Below are positions 9,978-19,454 of a stretch of 47,516 nucleotides of DNA, piece by piece. The translations under genes were made by a program, and so were the position numbers. Under the pieces are notes generated by a model. The model was not told the DNA's origin. It did not search any database and was given only the letters and a program-made list of their open reading frames with translations. This DNA is from an uncultured Hyphomicrobiaceae bacterium (lineage in GTDB: Bacteria > Pseudomonadota > Alphaproteobacteria > Rhizobiales > CAMYJA01). The DNA lies in NCBI GenBank assembly GCA_947258705.1, contig CAMYJA010000011.1:1-47516 (forward strand), in the 5' to 3' direction. Position 1 is the stretch's first letter, and every line of letters begins with the position of its first letter.

Positions 9978-11129
9978 ATGAGCAATAAAGAACCCAGCTT
10001 CACACTTGGCATAGAGGAGGAATATCTTCTCGTCGATCAGACCACGCGCGCCCTCGTGAAGGAGCCGCCCGATGGCCTCGTCCAGGAATGCGACGATGCC
10101 ATCGATCCCGACAGAACGGGTCAGGTAAGCCCGGAGTTTCTCCGTTCCCAGATTGAAATCGGCACCAAGGTTTGCAGCGACATCAAGGAGGCCCGGAGCG
10201 AACTGAAAATGCTCAGGCGCGGCGTCGCCGACGTATCGGACCGCCACGGCCTTGCGCCCATCGCCGCCTCCATACATCCCTTCGCCCACTGGTCCGAACT
10301 CTCCCATACCGACAAGGATCGTTATAACGAGCTGGCCCAGGATCTTCAGGTTGTCGGCCGCCGCCTGATGATTTGCGGCATGCATGTCCATGTCGGCATC
10401 GAAGACATCGACCAGCGCATCGACATATTCAACCAGGCCCGCTATTTCCTGCCCCATCTGCTGGCGCTCTCCACATCCTCTCCCTTCTGGCAGGGCGAGA
10501 ATACCGGTCTCAAATCCTATCGCCTGTCCGTTTTCCAGGAAATGCCCCGTACCGGATTTCCCGCAAGGTTCGAAAGCTGGAGCGAATATGAGCGCACGGT
10601 CAATGTCCTGATCCACGCCGGCATTATCGAAGATGCGTCGAAAGTCTGGTGGGATCTGCGCCCCTCCGCCCGTTTTCCGACCCTGGAAATGCGCATTTGC
10701 GATGTCTGCCCCCTGCTCGAAGACACCCTGGCGATCGCGGCCCTCTATCAATGCATCTGCCGTATGCTCTATCGCTTGCGGCGGGCCAATCAGCGCTGGC
10801 GCAGCTATCCCGTTTTTTTACTGGCGGAAAATCGCTGGCGCGCTCAGCGCCACGGCATCGAACAGGGCCTGATCGATTTCGGTCGCGGTGAAATAGTCCC
10901 CTTCGAAGACCTTATGCACGAGGTTATCGAACTGGTCGACGAGGATGCCCGCGCCCTGGGCTGCGAAAAAGAAGTCCGGCATATCCTCAACATCGTCGAG
11001 CGCGGCACCAGCGCCGACCGTCAGCTTGCGCGCTTCCACGCCCTTTTGGAAACCGGAACCGGCACCGACGATTGCCTGAAAGAAATTGTCGACAGTCTCA
11101 TCGAGGAATTTCGCGTCGGCACCGAATGA
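9978..11129 (+). CDS. Carboxylate-amine ligase, YbdK/GCS2 family
   Basis: ATP-dependent ligase of the glutamate-cysteine ligase 2 superfamily, 383 aa. The family start is seen at SFTLGIEEEYLLVD (residues 7-20), where the acidic cluster GIEEEY is an ATP/metal-site motif. Further family features are CGMHVHVGIED near 132 and WWDLRPSARFPTLEMRICD near 222. YbdK of E. coli has weak glutamate-cysteine ligase activity; the real substrate is unclear. The open frame extends 164 codons upstream inside the hydrolase gene, but the family resemblance begins at the ATG chosen here. Confidence 0.9.
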   Translation: MSNKEPSFTLGIEEEYLLVDQTTRALVKEPPDGLVQECDDAIDPDRTGQVSPEFLRSQIEIGTKVCSDIKEARSELKMLRRGVADVSDRHGLAPIAASIHPFAHWSELSHTDKDRYNELAQDLQVVGRRLMICGMHVHVGIEDIDQRIDIFNQARYFLPHLLALSTSSPFWQGENTGLKSYRLSVFQEMPRTGFPARFESWSEYERTVNVLIHAGIIEDASKVWWDLRPSARFPTLEMRICDVCPLLEDTLAIAALYQCICRMLYRLRRANQRWRSYPVFLLAENRWRAQRHGIEQGLIDFGRGEIVPFEDLMHEVIELVDEDARALGCEKEVRHILNIVERGTSADRQLARFHALLETGTGTDDCLKEIVDSLIEEFRVGTE

Positions 11130-11171
11130 ACCCCGCCACGCCTCGAATACCCGCTGCTCTCACAAGCTCCA

Positions 11172-11762
11172 TCACCCCTCGAAAGGCGGCATGGTCGCGT
11201 GCCCTTCCGCCGAGACGCCCTTGCCGCTGAACACCATTCTGACCGACATCAGAAGTATCTTCACATCGAGCGTCAGGCTTTGATTGTCCACATACCAGAC
11301 GTCATATTCGAACTTCTCCTCCCAGCTGAGCGCATTGCGCCCCTTCACCTGGGCCCATCCGGTAATCCCGGGCAGCACGTCGTGCCGCCGTGCCTGCTCC
11401 GGCGAATAGAGCTCCAGATAGGACATCAGCAGCGGCCGTGGCCCGACAAAGGACATGTCGCCTTTGAGAATATTCCAGAGCTCGGGCATTTCATCCAGGC
11501 TGGACGCGCGCAGCGCGCGTCCGAACGGCGTCAACCGGTCCGCATCGGGCAGCAATTCGCCCCTTTCGTCACGACCGTCCCCCATGGTCCGGAATTTGAT
11601 CATTTCAAAAGGCTCGCCCAGCAATCCGGGACGGGTCTGGCGGAAAAAAATGGGGCGCCCGAGTTTCAACCGCACCAGAGCCGCCACCACCAGGAACAGC
11701 GGCAGCAACAAAGGCAGGCTTAGAAACAGCAGAACCAGATCGAAAAGTCTTTTGCCAGACAT
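11172..11762 (-). CDS. Bacterial sugar transferase (PglC/WcaJ-type phosphoglycosyltransferase)
   Basis: Transfers a sugar phosphate from a UDP-sugar to undecaprenyl phosphate to start exopolysaccharide or glycan synthesis at the inner membrane. About 196 aa, the short catalytic-core form. Seen: an N-terminal hydrophobic segment LVLLFLSLPLLLPLFLVVAA (residues 9-28), then PIFFRQTRPG, MIKFRTM, the catalytic region SLDEMPELWNILKGDMSFVGPRP near 105-127, and GITGWAQVKGRN. The start MSGKRLFDL fits the family; an upstream in-frame extension overlaps the SDR gene. It lies 34 bases after the SDR stop, so they may share a transcript, but no other glycan genes are adjacent. Confidence 0.92.
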   Translation of the reverse strand: MSGKRLFDLVLLFLSLPLLLPLFLVVAALVRLKLGRPIFFRQTRPGLLGEPFEMIKFRTMGDGRDERGELLPDADRLTPFGRALRASSLDEMPELWNILKGDMSFVGPRPLLMSYLELYSPEQARRHDVLPGITGWAQVKGRNALSWEEKFEYDVWYVDNQSLTLDVKILLMSVRMVFSGKGVSAEGHATMPPFEG

Positions 11763-11796
11763 CAAAACCGCTCCCGGGCCGGTACGCGACGGCGCG

Positions 11797-12588
11797 TCAT
11801 AGACCGACCGCCATGCCGCCATCGACCGAAAGTCCAGCACCCGTTATGAACGCCGCGTCATCCGAGACCAGAAAGAGCGCCGCCTTGGCCACGTCTTCGG
11901 GCGTGCCGAAACGTTTGAGCGGTGTCTGGTCGAGCAGCGCTTTTGCGATGGCGGGATTCTTGATGTACCGGCTTGTCAGCGCCGTGTCGATAAAGCCCGG
12001 ACAAAGATAGTTCACGCGGATGCCGAAGGCGGCGAATTCCACCGCCATGGCGCGCGAAAGCGCCGAAACCGCGCCCTTGGTCGCCGAATAGGCCGCCAGT
12101 TGCCGTAAGTGCCGCGTGGCCGTGATCGAAGAAAGATTGAGAACACAGGCTAAGCCTGAGGCTAAGCCTGAGGCTGAGCCTGAGGCCGAGCCCGAGGCTT
12201 TCAGCAGTGGAAAGGCAAGGCGCGAAAGCGCCACCACGCTGTCGAGATTGGTCGCACGGACCTTCTCCCATCCCTCGTCGGTAAGATGGCGGAAATCCTC
12301 CCGCACATTCAGTCCTGCATTATTGACGAGAATGTCGAGCCGGCCATGCGCCGCTTCGACCGCCTCCAATACCCGCTCGATTTCGGCTTTGTCCGTCACG
12401 TCGAGCCGGTCGCCATGGACCTTGAAACCGCTCGCTTCGAGCGCCTCTGCGGCCTCGATCGCGGCGCTCTCGTCCACATCGTTGAGATAGACCTCGGCGC
12501 CCTCCTGCGCGAAGCACCGGGCGATCTCAAAACCGATCCCCCTGGCCGCGCCCGTCACCAGCGCAATTTTTCCCTCAAGCCGCGACAT
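11797..12588 (-). CDS. SDR family oxidoreductase with a repeat insertion
   Basis: Classical short-chain dehydrogenase/reductase using NAD(P)H, 263 aa. Seen: TGAARGIG cofactor motif at residues 12-19, NNAG near 88, the catalytic Ser region VLNLSSITATR, YSATKGA (Tyr/Lys) and a C-terminal DGGMAVGL. The start ATG has a GGGAG eight bases upstream. Odd: between FPLLKA and CVLNLSS, where relatives have a very short loop, it carries about 16 residues of SG(S/L)A repeats encoded by four 12-bp units (12148-12195). The substrate is unknown. It is followed 34 bases later by the sugar transferase. Confidence 0.92.
   Translation of the reverse strand: MSRLEGKIALVTGAARGIGFEIARCFAQEGAEVYLNDVDESAAIEAAEALEASGFKVHGDRLDVTDKAEIERVLEAVEAAHGRLDILVNNAGLNVREDFRHLTDEGWEKVRATNLDSVVALSRLAFPLLKASGSASGSASGLASGLACVLNLSSITATRHLRQLAAYSATKGAVSALSRAMAVEFAAFGIRVNYLCPGFIDTALTSRYIKNPAIAKALLDQTPLKRFGTPEDVAKAALFLVSDDAAFITGAGLSVDGGMAVGL
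12148..12195. repeat. 12-bp tandem repeat, four units, inside the SDR gene
   Basis: Units read on the plus strand: GGCTAAGCCTGA, GGCTAAGCCTGA, GGCTGAGCCTGA, GGCCGAGCCCGA. The first two are identical and the others diverge stepwise. The array keeps the reading frame and encodes four Ser-Gly-Leu/Ser-Ala tetrapeptides. Each early unit together with its neighbour can fold as AGGC-TAA-GCCT. Confidence 0.9.
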
Positions 12589-12633
12589 CGCATCACTCCC
12601 GCATTCCGTATTTGCATGAGACCTCATAGCAAA

Positions 12634-12670
12634 GAAAAACGCTGGCACGAAGAAAATCGAAACCAGCGTT
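12634..12670 (-). terminator. Rho-independent terminator of the 12.7 kb barrel gene
   Basis: On the minus strand AACGCTGG, a 17-base loop and CCAGCGTT form an 8-bp stem, followed by TTTTTCTTT. It lies 36 bases after the outer-membrane protein stop and before the SDR start. Confidence 0.7.
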
Positions 12671-12706
12671 CGTCTGTCTGACTTTTTTTACCGTCGAAGC
12701 CTTGGG

Positions 12707-13393
12707 CTAGTTTCCTGCCCCGATGCCGAGCGGTATGACGGCGCCGATGCGCAGGATATTGACCGATGTATCCTGAACATACAGCTCCGGCCCCGCCCAA
12801 AAGCGCCATTTGCCGAATTCGCCGTAAAGATATTCGCCACGTATAATCACCGGCCCAATGCCGAAATTGAAACCCGTATCGATGTCGGCGCCAAGACCGA
12901 CGACCCAGCCTGTGAGCGTAGTCGAATCCCTGGCAAGCGCAACGGGCCCCATCATGACTTCACCGACATAAGATGCATCCATCCACGCCAGCCCCCCGGT
13001 GACGTAACCCATGACGCCGGGCATCAACTCCATGCCGGCGCGGGCACGTAATGTGGCGAGCCAGTCCGCACTGTAACGATGCCCATCGTAATTGTCGGAA
13101 AAATCCGCCAGTGTCAGGTCCGCGATGACACCGACAATGAAATTCAGAACACGAAGATCGTACCCCACCAGGACCGTCGCGCCGAATTCGTTGAACTCGA
13201 CCTGGCCCACTTCATAATCCGGCGGCATGACGGTGGTATCGAACTCGCGGACATCCATGTCCACCCAGTTATGGGATAATAGAATTCCGATGTTCAAACC
13301 GGTTGGTGTTTGCGCTTTTGTCGGCGGCGCACCCAGAACGACAACGCTGAACAAGATAACGCTCAGGATACGGCCAATAAAAAATCGTCTCAT
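12707..13393 (-). CDS. Outer-membrane beta-barrel protein
   Basis: 228 aa. A signal peptide is clear: RR at the start, a hydrophobic core and a cut near PTKAQ (about residue 28). The rest is alternating beta-type sequence with glycine turns (FNEFGATVLVGYDL, YVTGGLAWMDASY, GWVVGLGADIDTG, PVIIRGEYLYGEFG), as in the Omp31/opacity-like porin families of alphaproteobacteria. The pattern GAxxxxGWVVGLG is typical. It should sit in the outer membrane; the function is not defined. A terminator follows. Confidence 0.8.
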   Translation of the reverse strand: MRRFFIGRILSVILFSVVVLGAPPTKAQTPTGLNIGILLSHNWVDMDVREFDTTVMPPDYEVGQVEFNEFGATVLVGYDLRVLNFIVGVIADLTLADFSDNYDGHRYSADWLATLRARAGMELMPGVMGYVTGGLAWMDASYVGEVMMGPVALARDSTTLTGWVVGLGADIDTGFNFGIGPVIIRGEYLYGEFGKWRFWAGPELYVQDTSVNILRIGAVIPLGIGAGN

Positions 13394-13585
13394 TGCCCTG
13401 CACTCCTGTATATTTTCCTGCCGGTGCGAAAAAAAGCTGGGAATTCCGCCCCTTGGCTAAACCATTGCCTAGCATGATTCAGCACCCTCTGAGGTGCCTG
13501 AATAGAGCTCATGCGCAAAACCTCGGGCATGTGTCATTCGCGCCACTGCAACCATTGCTAGAAACACAGGATGATGCAACCCGGC

Positions 13586-14971
13586 CTATTCCGCCGCCTC
13601 TGCCTTGGACGGCGTCCATTTCTCGCGCATGGTCACCAGTTCCTCCGCAGCACTCGGATGCAGCGCCATGGTCGCATCGAAATCGTCTTTTTTCGCACCC
13701 ATCCTGATGGCGATCGCCGCCATTTGCACCATTTCAGCGGCATCCGTCCCCATGACATGGCATCCCAGAACACGTCCGGAAGCGCCGTCGACGACAAGCT
13801 TCATGATCATCAACTCATCGCGCCCCGACAGCGTATGTTTCATCGGCCTGAACCGGCTTTTGTAAATATCGACCGATTTGTGCTTTTCCCTGGCATCCGT
13901 CTCCGTCATACCGACCGTGCCGATTTCCGGCGTCGAAAAAACCGCCGTTGGGATGTTGTCGTGATCGACCTCGACCGGATTGTCGTTGAAAAGCGCTTCC
14001 GCCACCGCAGCGCCTTCGCGGATCGCAACCGGTGTGAGCTGGAAGCGGTCCGTCACATCGCCCACCGCATAAATATGCTCGACCGACGAGCGGAACATGT
14101 CATCGACGACGACATGCCCGTTCCAGCCGCATTCTATCCCGAGTTTGGAGAGCCCCAGCCCCTCCACATTCGGGCGCCGGCCGGTGGCGTACATCACCGC
14201 ATTGCTGTTGATCGAGCCGCCATCGGCAAAGGCCAGGGTGACGCCGTCGGCCGTTTTTTCGATGCCCGACACATCCGTGCTCAGACGCACGTCGATATCG
14301 TTTTTCAGCATTTCCTCGTGCAGCCCGTCACGCATATCGTCATCGAAACCGCGTAAAATCTGCGGCCCCCGGTAGATCAGCGAGACATCGACGCCAAGCC
14401 CCTGGAATATGCAGGCGAACTCCACGGCGATATAACCGCCACCGACGATCGCTATTTTCTTGGGCAATGTCTCGAGATGAAACGCCTCATTCGAGGTGAT
14501 CGCATGTTCGATGCCGGGAATGTCCGGTTTAAAGGGCGTGCTCCCCGTCGCGATCAGAATATTGCGTGCGCTGACCATGCGGTCTTCGGCAACGAGCTGA
14601 ATTTCGTGCGGGCCGGTCAACTCCGCCCGGGAGGCAAAACTCGTTACGCCGGCGCCCGCCAGATTGCGGTCGTAGATTGCGCTCAGCCGCGCGATTTCAT
14701 CATCCTTGTTCGCCACCAGCTTTTGCCAGTCGAATTCGGCCCGCCCCATGCTCCAGCCAAATCCCGCCGCATCCTCGAACGCATGTTCAAAACGGCTGGC
14801 ATAGGCGAACAGCTTTTTCGGCACGCAGCCGCGAATGACGCAGGTGCCGCCGACGCGGTATTCTTCCGCGATCCCGACGCGGGCGCCGTAATTGGCGCTC
14901 ATGCGCGCGCAGCGGACGCCGCCGGAACCGGCGCCTATGACGAACAGATCGTAATCGAAGCTCTCGCTCAT
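13586..14971 (-). CDS. gor: Glutathione-disulfide reductase
   Basis: NADPH-dependent FAD enzyme that reduces oxidised glutathione in the cytoplasm. 461 aa. Seen: FAD-binding [13 protein letters not shown] at 11-23, the redox disulfide [13 protein letters not shown] at about 41-53, [10 protein letters not shown]-type NADPH fold ([13 protein letters not shown] near 173), YAVGDVTDR near 300 and the C-terminal active-site His region [13 protein letters not shown]. It overlaps rpiA by ATGA (its start lies in the rpiA stop). The pairing with rpiA may link pentose phosphate flux and NADPH use, but that is inference. Confidence 0.95.
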   Translation of the reverse strand: MSESFDYDLFVIGAGSGGVRCARMSANYGARVGIAEEYRVGGTCVIRGCVPKKLFAYASRFEHAFEDAAGFGWSMGRAEFDWQKLVANKDDEIARLSAIYDRNLAGAGVTSFASRAELTGPHEIQLVAEDRMVSARNILIATGSTPFKPDIPGIEHAITSNEAFHLETLPKKIAIVGGGYIAVEFACIFQGLGVDVSLIYRGPQILRGFDDDMRDGLHEEMLKNDIDVRLSTDVSGIEKTADGVTLAFADGGSINSNAVMYATGRRPNVEGLGLSKLGIECGWNGHVVVDDMFRSSVEHIYAVGDVTDRFQLTPVAIREGAAVAEALFNDNPVEVDHDNIPTAVFSTPEIGTVGMTETDAREKHKSVDIYKSRFRPMKHTLSGRDELMIMKLVVDGASGRVLGCHVMGTDAAEMVQMAAIAIRMGAKKDDFDATMALHPSAAEELVTMREKWTPSKAEAAE

Positions 14972-15687
14972 ATGTCAGCGTCCTCGGGCGCCTCGATCAC
15001 CGAAACGCCTTCAGGCGACGCGATGATCGCTATATCCGCAATGCCGAGAAACAGTCCCGTCTCGACGACACCGGGAATGAACTGCAACGCTTCCGCCAGC
15101 ATTTCCGGTTCGGGTATGCGGTGAAAGGCGCAATCGAGAATAAGATTGCCGCCATCGGTTCGGAACGGCGTTCCGTCCGGCTTTACCCTTAATATGACCT
15201 TGCCGTTGCATCCCGTCTCGTTGGCAATCAGTTCGATCATGGCCTGTGTTGTCTTGAGGCCGAACTCGACCACCTCGACAGGCAGGGGAAATCCGCCGAG
15301 CGTCGCCGATTTTTTCGAAAAGTCAGCGATGACAATCATGCTCTCGGACGCCGTCGCAACGATTTTCTCGCGCAACAACGCCCCGCCGCCGCCCTTGATA
15401 AGCCGGAGCTCGTTGTCGATTTCGTCCGCGCCATCGACAGTGAGGTCTAAAAAAGGCTCCGCGTCGAGCGTCGTCAGCGGAATGCCCAGGCTCTCGGCCT
15501 GTATCCGGGTCGCCTCCGAGGTCGGCACGCAAAGAACGTCAAGCCCCTCTTTCACACGGGCACCCAAAAGAGCGACAAACTTTTCCGCCGTCGATCCGGT
15601 TCCCAGCCCCAGTTTCTGGCCCGGTTTTACATAATCCATCGCCCGCTCTGCCGCGAGTTCCTTAAGCTGTTCAATTTCCAATTTCAT
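14968..15687 (-). CDS. rpiA: Ribose-5-phosphate isomerase A
   Basis: Interconverts ribose 5-phosphate and ribulose 5-phosphate. 239 aa, normal length. Seen: [14 protein letters not shown] near 26, [16 protein letters not shown] near 57, [26 protein letters not shown] near 85-110 with the catalytic Asp/Lys/Glu region. The ATG at 15687 is preferred; a GTG directly before it is also in frame. The stop overlaps the gor start, so the two genes form one unit. Confidence 0.95.
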   Translation of the reverse strand: MKLEIEQLKELAAERAMDYVKPGQKLGLGTGSTAEKFVALLGARVKEGLDVLCVPTSEATRIQAESLGIPLTTLDAEPFLDLTVDGADEIDNELRLIKGGGGALLREKIVATASESMIVIADFSKKSATLGGFPLPVEVVEFGLKTTQAMIELIANETGCNGKVILRVKPDGTPFRTDGGNLILDCAFHRIPEPEMLAEALQFIPGVVETGLFLGIADIAIIASPEGVSVIEAPEDADI

Positions 15688-15774
15688 CACCCGTGAAAAT
15701 TATTGGCCTCAACACACGTTCAATCCATCCTTTAGTGGCTTTATCGTAGACTGTCCATGCAAGGGATCGAATTG

Positions 15775-17223
15775 CTAACCGTCGAGCCCGCCCATGAGTA
15801 TATATTTCATCTCGATATATTCCTCGATGCCGTGATGCGATCCTTCACGGCCCAGGCCGGATTCCTTGATCCCGCCGAATGGCGCGTTCGGTGTCGAAAT
15901 GATCCCTTCGTTGACGCCCACAATGCCGGTCTCGAGCGCCTCCGCCACGCGCCACACCCGGCCCAGATCCCGCGCGTAAAAATAGGCCGCCAGTCCCGAT
16001 TCGGTGTCGTTGGCCATGTCGATGACCTCCGCCTCGTCCTCGAATTTTATCAGGGGCGCGACCGGACCGAAGGTCTCGTCGTTCCACAACAGCATTTCAG
16101 GTCCCGCGCCTGTGAGGACCGTCGGCTGATAAAACCGCCCGCCCCGTTCATGTCGCTCGCCCCCGGCAAGCACGCGCGCACCTTTCTCGACCGCGTCGCG
16201 CACATGCGTCTCAACCTTCTCGACAGCCGCATCGTTGATCAGTGGGCCCATCGCCACCCCCTCCTCGATACCCGGTCCCACCGGCATGGTGGCCACCCGT
16301 TCGACCAGCATTTCGCTGAACCGGTCGAACACGCCGCTTTGCACGAAGATCCTGTTGGCGCATACGCAGGTCTGCCCGGTATTGCGGAACTTCGATGCCA
16401 TCAGACCGTCGAGCGCCGCATCCAGATCGGCGTCGTCGAAGACGATAAACGGCGCATTTCCGCCAAGCTCGAGCGCCATCCGCTTGACCGTGTCCGCCGA
16501 CTGGCGGGCCAGCAGTTTTCCGACCTGCGTCGATCCGGTGAAGCTGATCATCCGGACGCTCGGATTTCCCGTCAACTCGCCGCCAATGGGCGCGGCATCG
16601 CCCGTAACCACATTGAACACCCCTTTGGGAATGCCGGCCCGGTCCGCAAGCTCCGCCAGCGCCAGGGCCGAAAGCGGCGTCACTCCCGCCGGCTTCAGCA
16701 CCATCGTGCAGCCCGCGGCCAGTGCCGGTCCCGCCTTGCGTGTAATCATCGCGTTGGGAAAATTCCATGGCGTGATCGCGCCGACGACGCCGATGGGCTG
16801 TTTAATGACGACAATCCGCGCGTCCGCCTTGTGCGTCGGTATGGTTTCACCGAGGATCTTCCCCGCCTGCTCCGCCGCAAGCCGCGTAAATCCCGCGCCG
16901 TAGAGCACCTCGCCCCTGGCCTCGTCAAGCGGCTTGCCCTGCTCGAGCGTCATCAATCGCGCCAGTTCGTCGACATGCTCCGTCTGCAACGCATACCAGC
17001 GATGCAACAGGGCCGCCCGTTCGCTGGCGAGAAGTGCGCGCCATCCCTTGAGCGCCGTCTCCGCGGCCGCAATCGCCGCCCGCGTCTCATCGGCGCCGAG
17101 ATTGGGCACTTCGCCGACCTGCTCGCCCGTCGCCGGATCGACGACCGCCCTGGACGGCGTGCCGACCCATGTCCCGTCGATATAGCATTGATCTTTTTGC
17201 AGATCAGGAACCTTCTGATCCAT
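15775..17223 (-). CDS. gabD: NAD(P)-dependent succinate-semialdehyde dehydrogenase
   Basis: Aldehyde dehydrogenase superfamily, 482 aa, oxidising succinate semialdehyde to succinate, for example in GABA breakdown. Seen: ITPWNFPNAMI near 152, FTGSTQVGKLLA near 230, the general-base Glu in MALELGGNAPF near 253, the catalytic Cys in NTGQTCVCANR near 286, and NDETFGPVAPL near 382. The ending EYIEMKYILMGGLDG is typical of GabD. No GABA transaminase is nearby. Closely related glutarate-semialdehyde dehydrogenases cannot be excluded. Confidence 0.88.
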   Translation of the reverse strand: MDQKVPDLQKDQCYIDGTWVGTPSRAVVDPATGEQVGEVPNLGADETRAAIAAAETALKGWRALLASERAALLHRWYALQTEHVDELARLMTLEQGKPLDEARGEVLYGAGFTRLAAEQAGKILGETIPTHKADARIVVIKQPIGVVGAITPWNFPNAMITRKAGPALAAGCTMVLKPAGVTPLSALALAELADRAGIPKGVFNVVTGDAAPIGGELTGNPSVRMISFTGSTQVGKLLARQSADTVKRMALELGGNAPFIVFDDADLDAALDGLMASKFRNTGQTCVCANRIFVQSGVFDRFSEMLVERVATMPVGPGIEEGVAMGPLINDAAVEKVETHVRDAVEKGARVLAGGERHERGGRFYQPTVLTGAGPEMLLWNDETFGPVAPLIKFEDEAEVIDMANDTESGLAAYFYARDLGRVWRVAEALETGIVGVNEGIISTPNAPFGGIKESGLGREGSHHGIEEYIEMKYILMGGLDG

Positions 17224-17398
17224 GACTTGATCCTCCTCGGCCTGCTTCGGAAAACCTTGCGGTTGCCTGTTTTTGATATCTTCACCCCGGACATTGCTTT
17301 AAAACCCCAGGTTGAAGGTCCATAATCAATGTTCATATTCCATTGTTCATTATCCCATACATAGCCGTCCCGGCCGGAAGCCGCCAGAGGTAAGAAGA

Positions 17399-18094
17399 TT
17401 GAAACAACCAACACTTGTATTTGACCTGGATGGCACGCTCGTGGATACGGCGCCCGATCTGGCCGGTGCCACCAATCACGCCCTCGCCGAGCAGGGCCTG
17501 TCCGCCGTCGATCCCGAAAGCGTGCGCAAGAATGTCAGCTTCGGCGCCAGCGCCATCATCGCCCATGCTCTCGATCTGTCGGACCATGACGCCGATGAAA
17601 CACTGCAAGAGACGATGCTGCGCGATTTTCTCGCCTTTTACGGCGATAACATCGCCAATGAAAGCCGTCCCTATCCCGGCGTCGTCGACATGCTGGAAAA
17701 ATTTCAAAAAAGCGGCGCCCGCCTGGCCGTCTGCACGAACAAGCGCGAAAACCTGTCGCGCCGTCTCCTGAAAGCCCTGGCGCTGGACGGCTATTTCCAT
17801 GCCGTTACCGGCCGCGACACCCTGCCCGTGCACAAGCCCGATCCCGCCCATCTGCTCGGCACCGTCATTATCGCCAAGGGCAATCTCGACCGCACCGTCA
17901 TGATCGGCGACAGCAAGACCGATCTCGACACGGCCCGGGCGGCGGGCATGCCCTTTATCGGCGTCAGTTTCGGCTATTCCGACATACCCATGGCGGTCAT
18001 GAAACCCGACGCCTTGATCGATCATTTCGGCGAATTTGAAAGCGCTTTGAAAACAATAGCGGATCAGCGGAAACAGACCGGCGCGGAATATTAG
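17399..18094 (+). CDS. gph: Phosphoglycolate phosphatase
   Basis: HAD-superfamily phosphatase removing 2-phosphoglycolate, 231 aa. Seen: motif I VFDLDGTLVDTAPDL (residues 6-20), motif II CTNKRENLSRR near 112, the conserved KPDP near 149 and motif III GDSKTD near 170. The start is a TTG preceded by GAGGTAAGAAGA, giving LKQPTLVFDLDG; the upstream in-frame ATG (17312) would add 29 residues unlike the family. It converges on proC. Confidence 0.88.
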   Translation: MKQPTLVFDLDGTLVDTAPDLAGATNHALAEQGLSAVDPESVRKNVSFGASAIIAHALDLSDHDADETLQETMLRDFLAFYGDNIANESRPYPGVVDMLEKFQKSGARLAVCTNKRENLSRRLLKALALDGYFHAVTGRDTLPVHKPDPAHLLGTVIIAKGNLDRTVMIGDSKTDLDTARAAGMPFIGVSFGYSDIPMAVMKPDALIDHFGEFESALKTIADQRKQTGAEY

Positions 18095-18135
18095 AGGGCA
18101 GAATATTCAAGGGCCGTATAATAGCGGATCGCGCT

Positions 18136-18960
18136 CTATTCCGAGAGCTGTTTCGACCGTGCCGCCGCCGCCGCGACCGCTTTGACGAGAAGATCGGCCA
18201 GGCCCGGATCGCCCATCAGCACCTCCAGCGCCGCCGCCGTCGTGCCGCCCGGAGAAGTGACGTTTTCCCTGAGCCTGTCTGCACCGAGATCAGAGAGATG
18301 CAACATCTCGCCCGCCCCCGAAACCGTCGCCCGCGCCAAACGTTCGGCAAGCGCCTTGTCCAGCCCCGCCTCTACGCCTGCCTTGGCGAGACATTCGGCG
18401 AGGTGGAAAACATAGGCCGGACCGCTGCCCGAAACCGCCGTAACCGCGTCGAGTTGCCCTTCGTCGTCGATCCAGGCCACATCGCCCACGGCGCCCAGGA
18501 CCTGGGCGCAAAAAGCCCTTTGCGCCTCCGACACATGACTGCCCGCGACGGCAACCGTCATGCCGCGCCCGATCGAGGCAGGGGTGTTCGGCATCGACCG
18601 TACAATCGCGGCATTCGCAGCGAAAAATTTTGCCATGCTGGCGATCGGCCGCCCCGCCGCGATCGAAAGCAGCACGGTGTCCGCGCCCATCATTGGCGCC
18701 AGCCCGGGCAGCACCTCATCCATCATCTGCGGTTTGACCGCGATGACGGCCATGGAAGGCGCCCCGCGGTCCCCTTCGATCCGGGCGGTGATATGAACGC
18801 CGAATTTTTCGAATAATGCCCGTGCGTCGTCCGATGCATGGGGGTCTTGCACTTCGAGAAGCCCCGGATCGAGCCCCTCCTCGAGCCAGCCCGACGCCAT
18901 CGCACTCCCCATTTTACCGGCGCCGATCAACCATATCGGCGCGGCGGGGGCGAGTGTCAT
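18136..18960 (-). CDS. proC: Pyrroline-5-carboxylate reductase
   Basis: Last step of proline synthesis, NAD(P)H-dependent. 274 aa. Seen: Rossmann motif WLIGAGKMGSAMASGW near 10-25, VIAVKPQMMDEVLP near 75, VRSMPNTPASIGRGM near 117, and the C-terminal signature SGSGPAYVFHLAE near 170 with TSPGGTTAAALEVL near 233. The start overlaps the stop of the upstream YbjN-type gene by ATGA, which fixes it at 18960. Confidence 0.95.
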   Translation of the reverse strand: MTLAPAAPIWLIGAGKMGSAMASGWLEEGLDPGLLEVQDPHASDDARALFEKFGVHITARIEGDRGAPSMAVIAVKPQMMDEVLPGLAPMMGADTVLLSIAAGRPIASMAKFFAANAAIVRSMPNTPASIGRGMTVAVAGSHVSEAQRAFCAQVLGAVGDVAWIDDEGQLDAVTAVSGSGPAYVFHLAECLAKAGVEAGLDKALAERLARATVSGAGEMLHLSDLGADRLRENVTSPGGTTAAALEVLMGDPGLADLLVKAVAAAAARSKQLSE

Positions 18961-19454
18961 GCCCGGCCTTCGGTCTCGAACATTGTCCCCGTGAGCGCCT
19001 CGCGGGCATCCCGTCCCGCCCACACGACATATTGAAACGCCTGATAATAGCGCTCGCAGGCGTCAAGAGCGGCGCCGATCAGGGCCTCGCACTGACCCGG
19101 CGTCGCCACCGTTCCGTTCAGCATCAGCGCGTGCCGGAACATCAGGATTCCGTCCTGGGTCCAGAGATCGAAATGCCCCATCCAGAGCTGTTCGTTGATC
19201 TGCGCGATCAGCTTGTACACTTCCGGCAGGCGCGCCTCCGGCACCTTGAGGTCGAAGGCGCACGCCATGTGCAGCGCCTCGATATCCGAGCGCCAGTTCA
19301 GCGAAATATGATAATCCGACCAGCTGCCGGCGACATTCATCGTCAGCTCGTCTTCAGCGCTGCGCTCAAAGGCCCAGTCGTGATTGTTCGAAACCTGTTC
19401 GATCAGGTCCACCGGATTGCTCATGTAATCCGTTTTAAGTTCAGCCACGCCCAT
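18957..19454 (-). CDS. YbjN domain-containing protein
   Basis: 165 aa cytoplasmic protein of the YbjN family (structurally like type III secretion chaperones; biochemical role not settled). Seen: NPVDLIEQVSNNHDWAFER near 12, MNVAGSWSDYHISLNWR near 40, AFDLKVPEARLPEVYKLIAQIN near 66, LWTQDGILMFRHAL near 96. In alphaproteobacteria this gene commonly sits directly before proC, as here, with an ATGA overlap. A link to proline metabolism is only suggested by that synteny. Confidence 0.88.
   Translation of the reverse strand: MGVAELKTDYMSNPVDLIEQVSNNHDWAFERSAEDELTMNVAGSWSDYHISLNWRSDIEALHMACAFDLKVPEARLPEVYKLIAQINEQLWMGHFDLWTQDGILMFRHALMLNGTVATPGQCEALIGAALDACERYYQAFQYVVWAGRDAREALTGTMFETEGRA

Noticed and set aside
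15757-17325. A 522-codon open frame opposite gabD
   Set aside because: It is rich in Arg/His as expected of a shadow frame. gabD on the other strand has all aldehyde dehydrogenase motifs.
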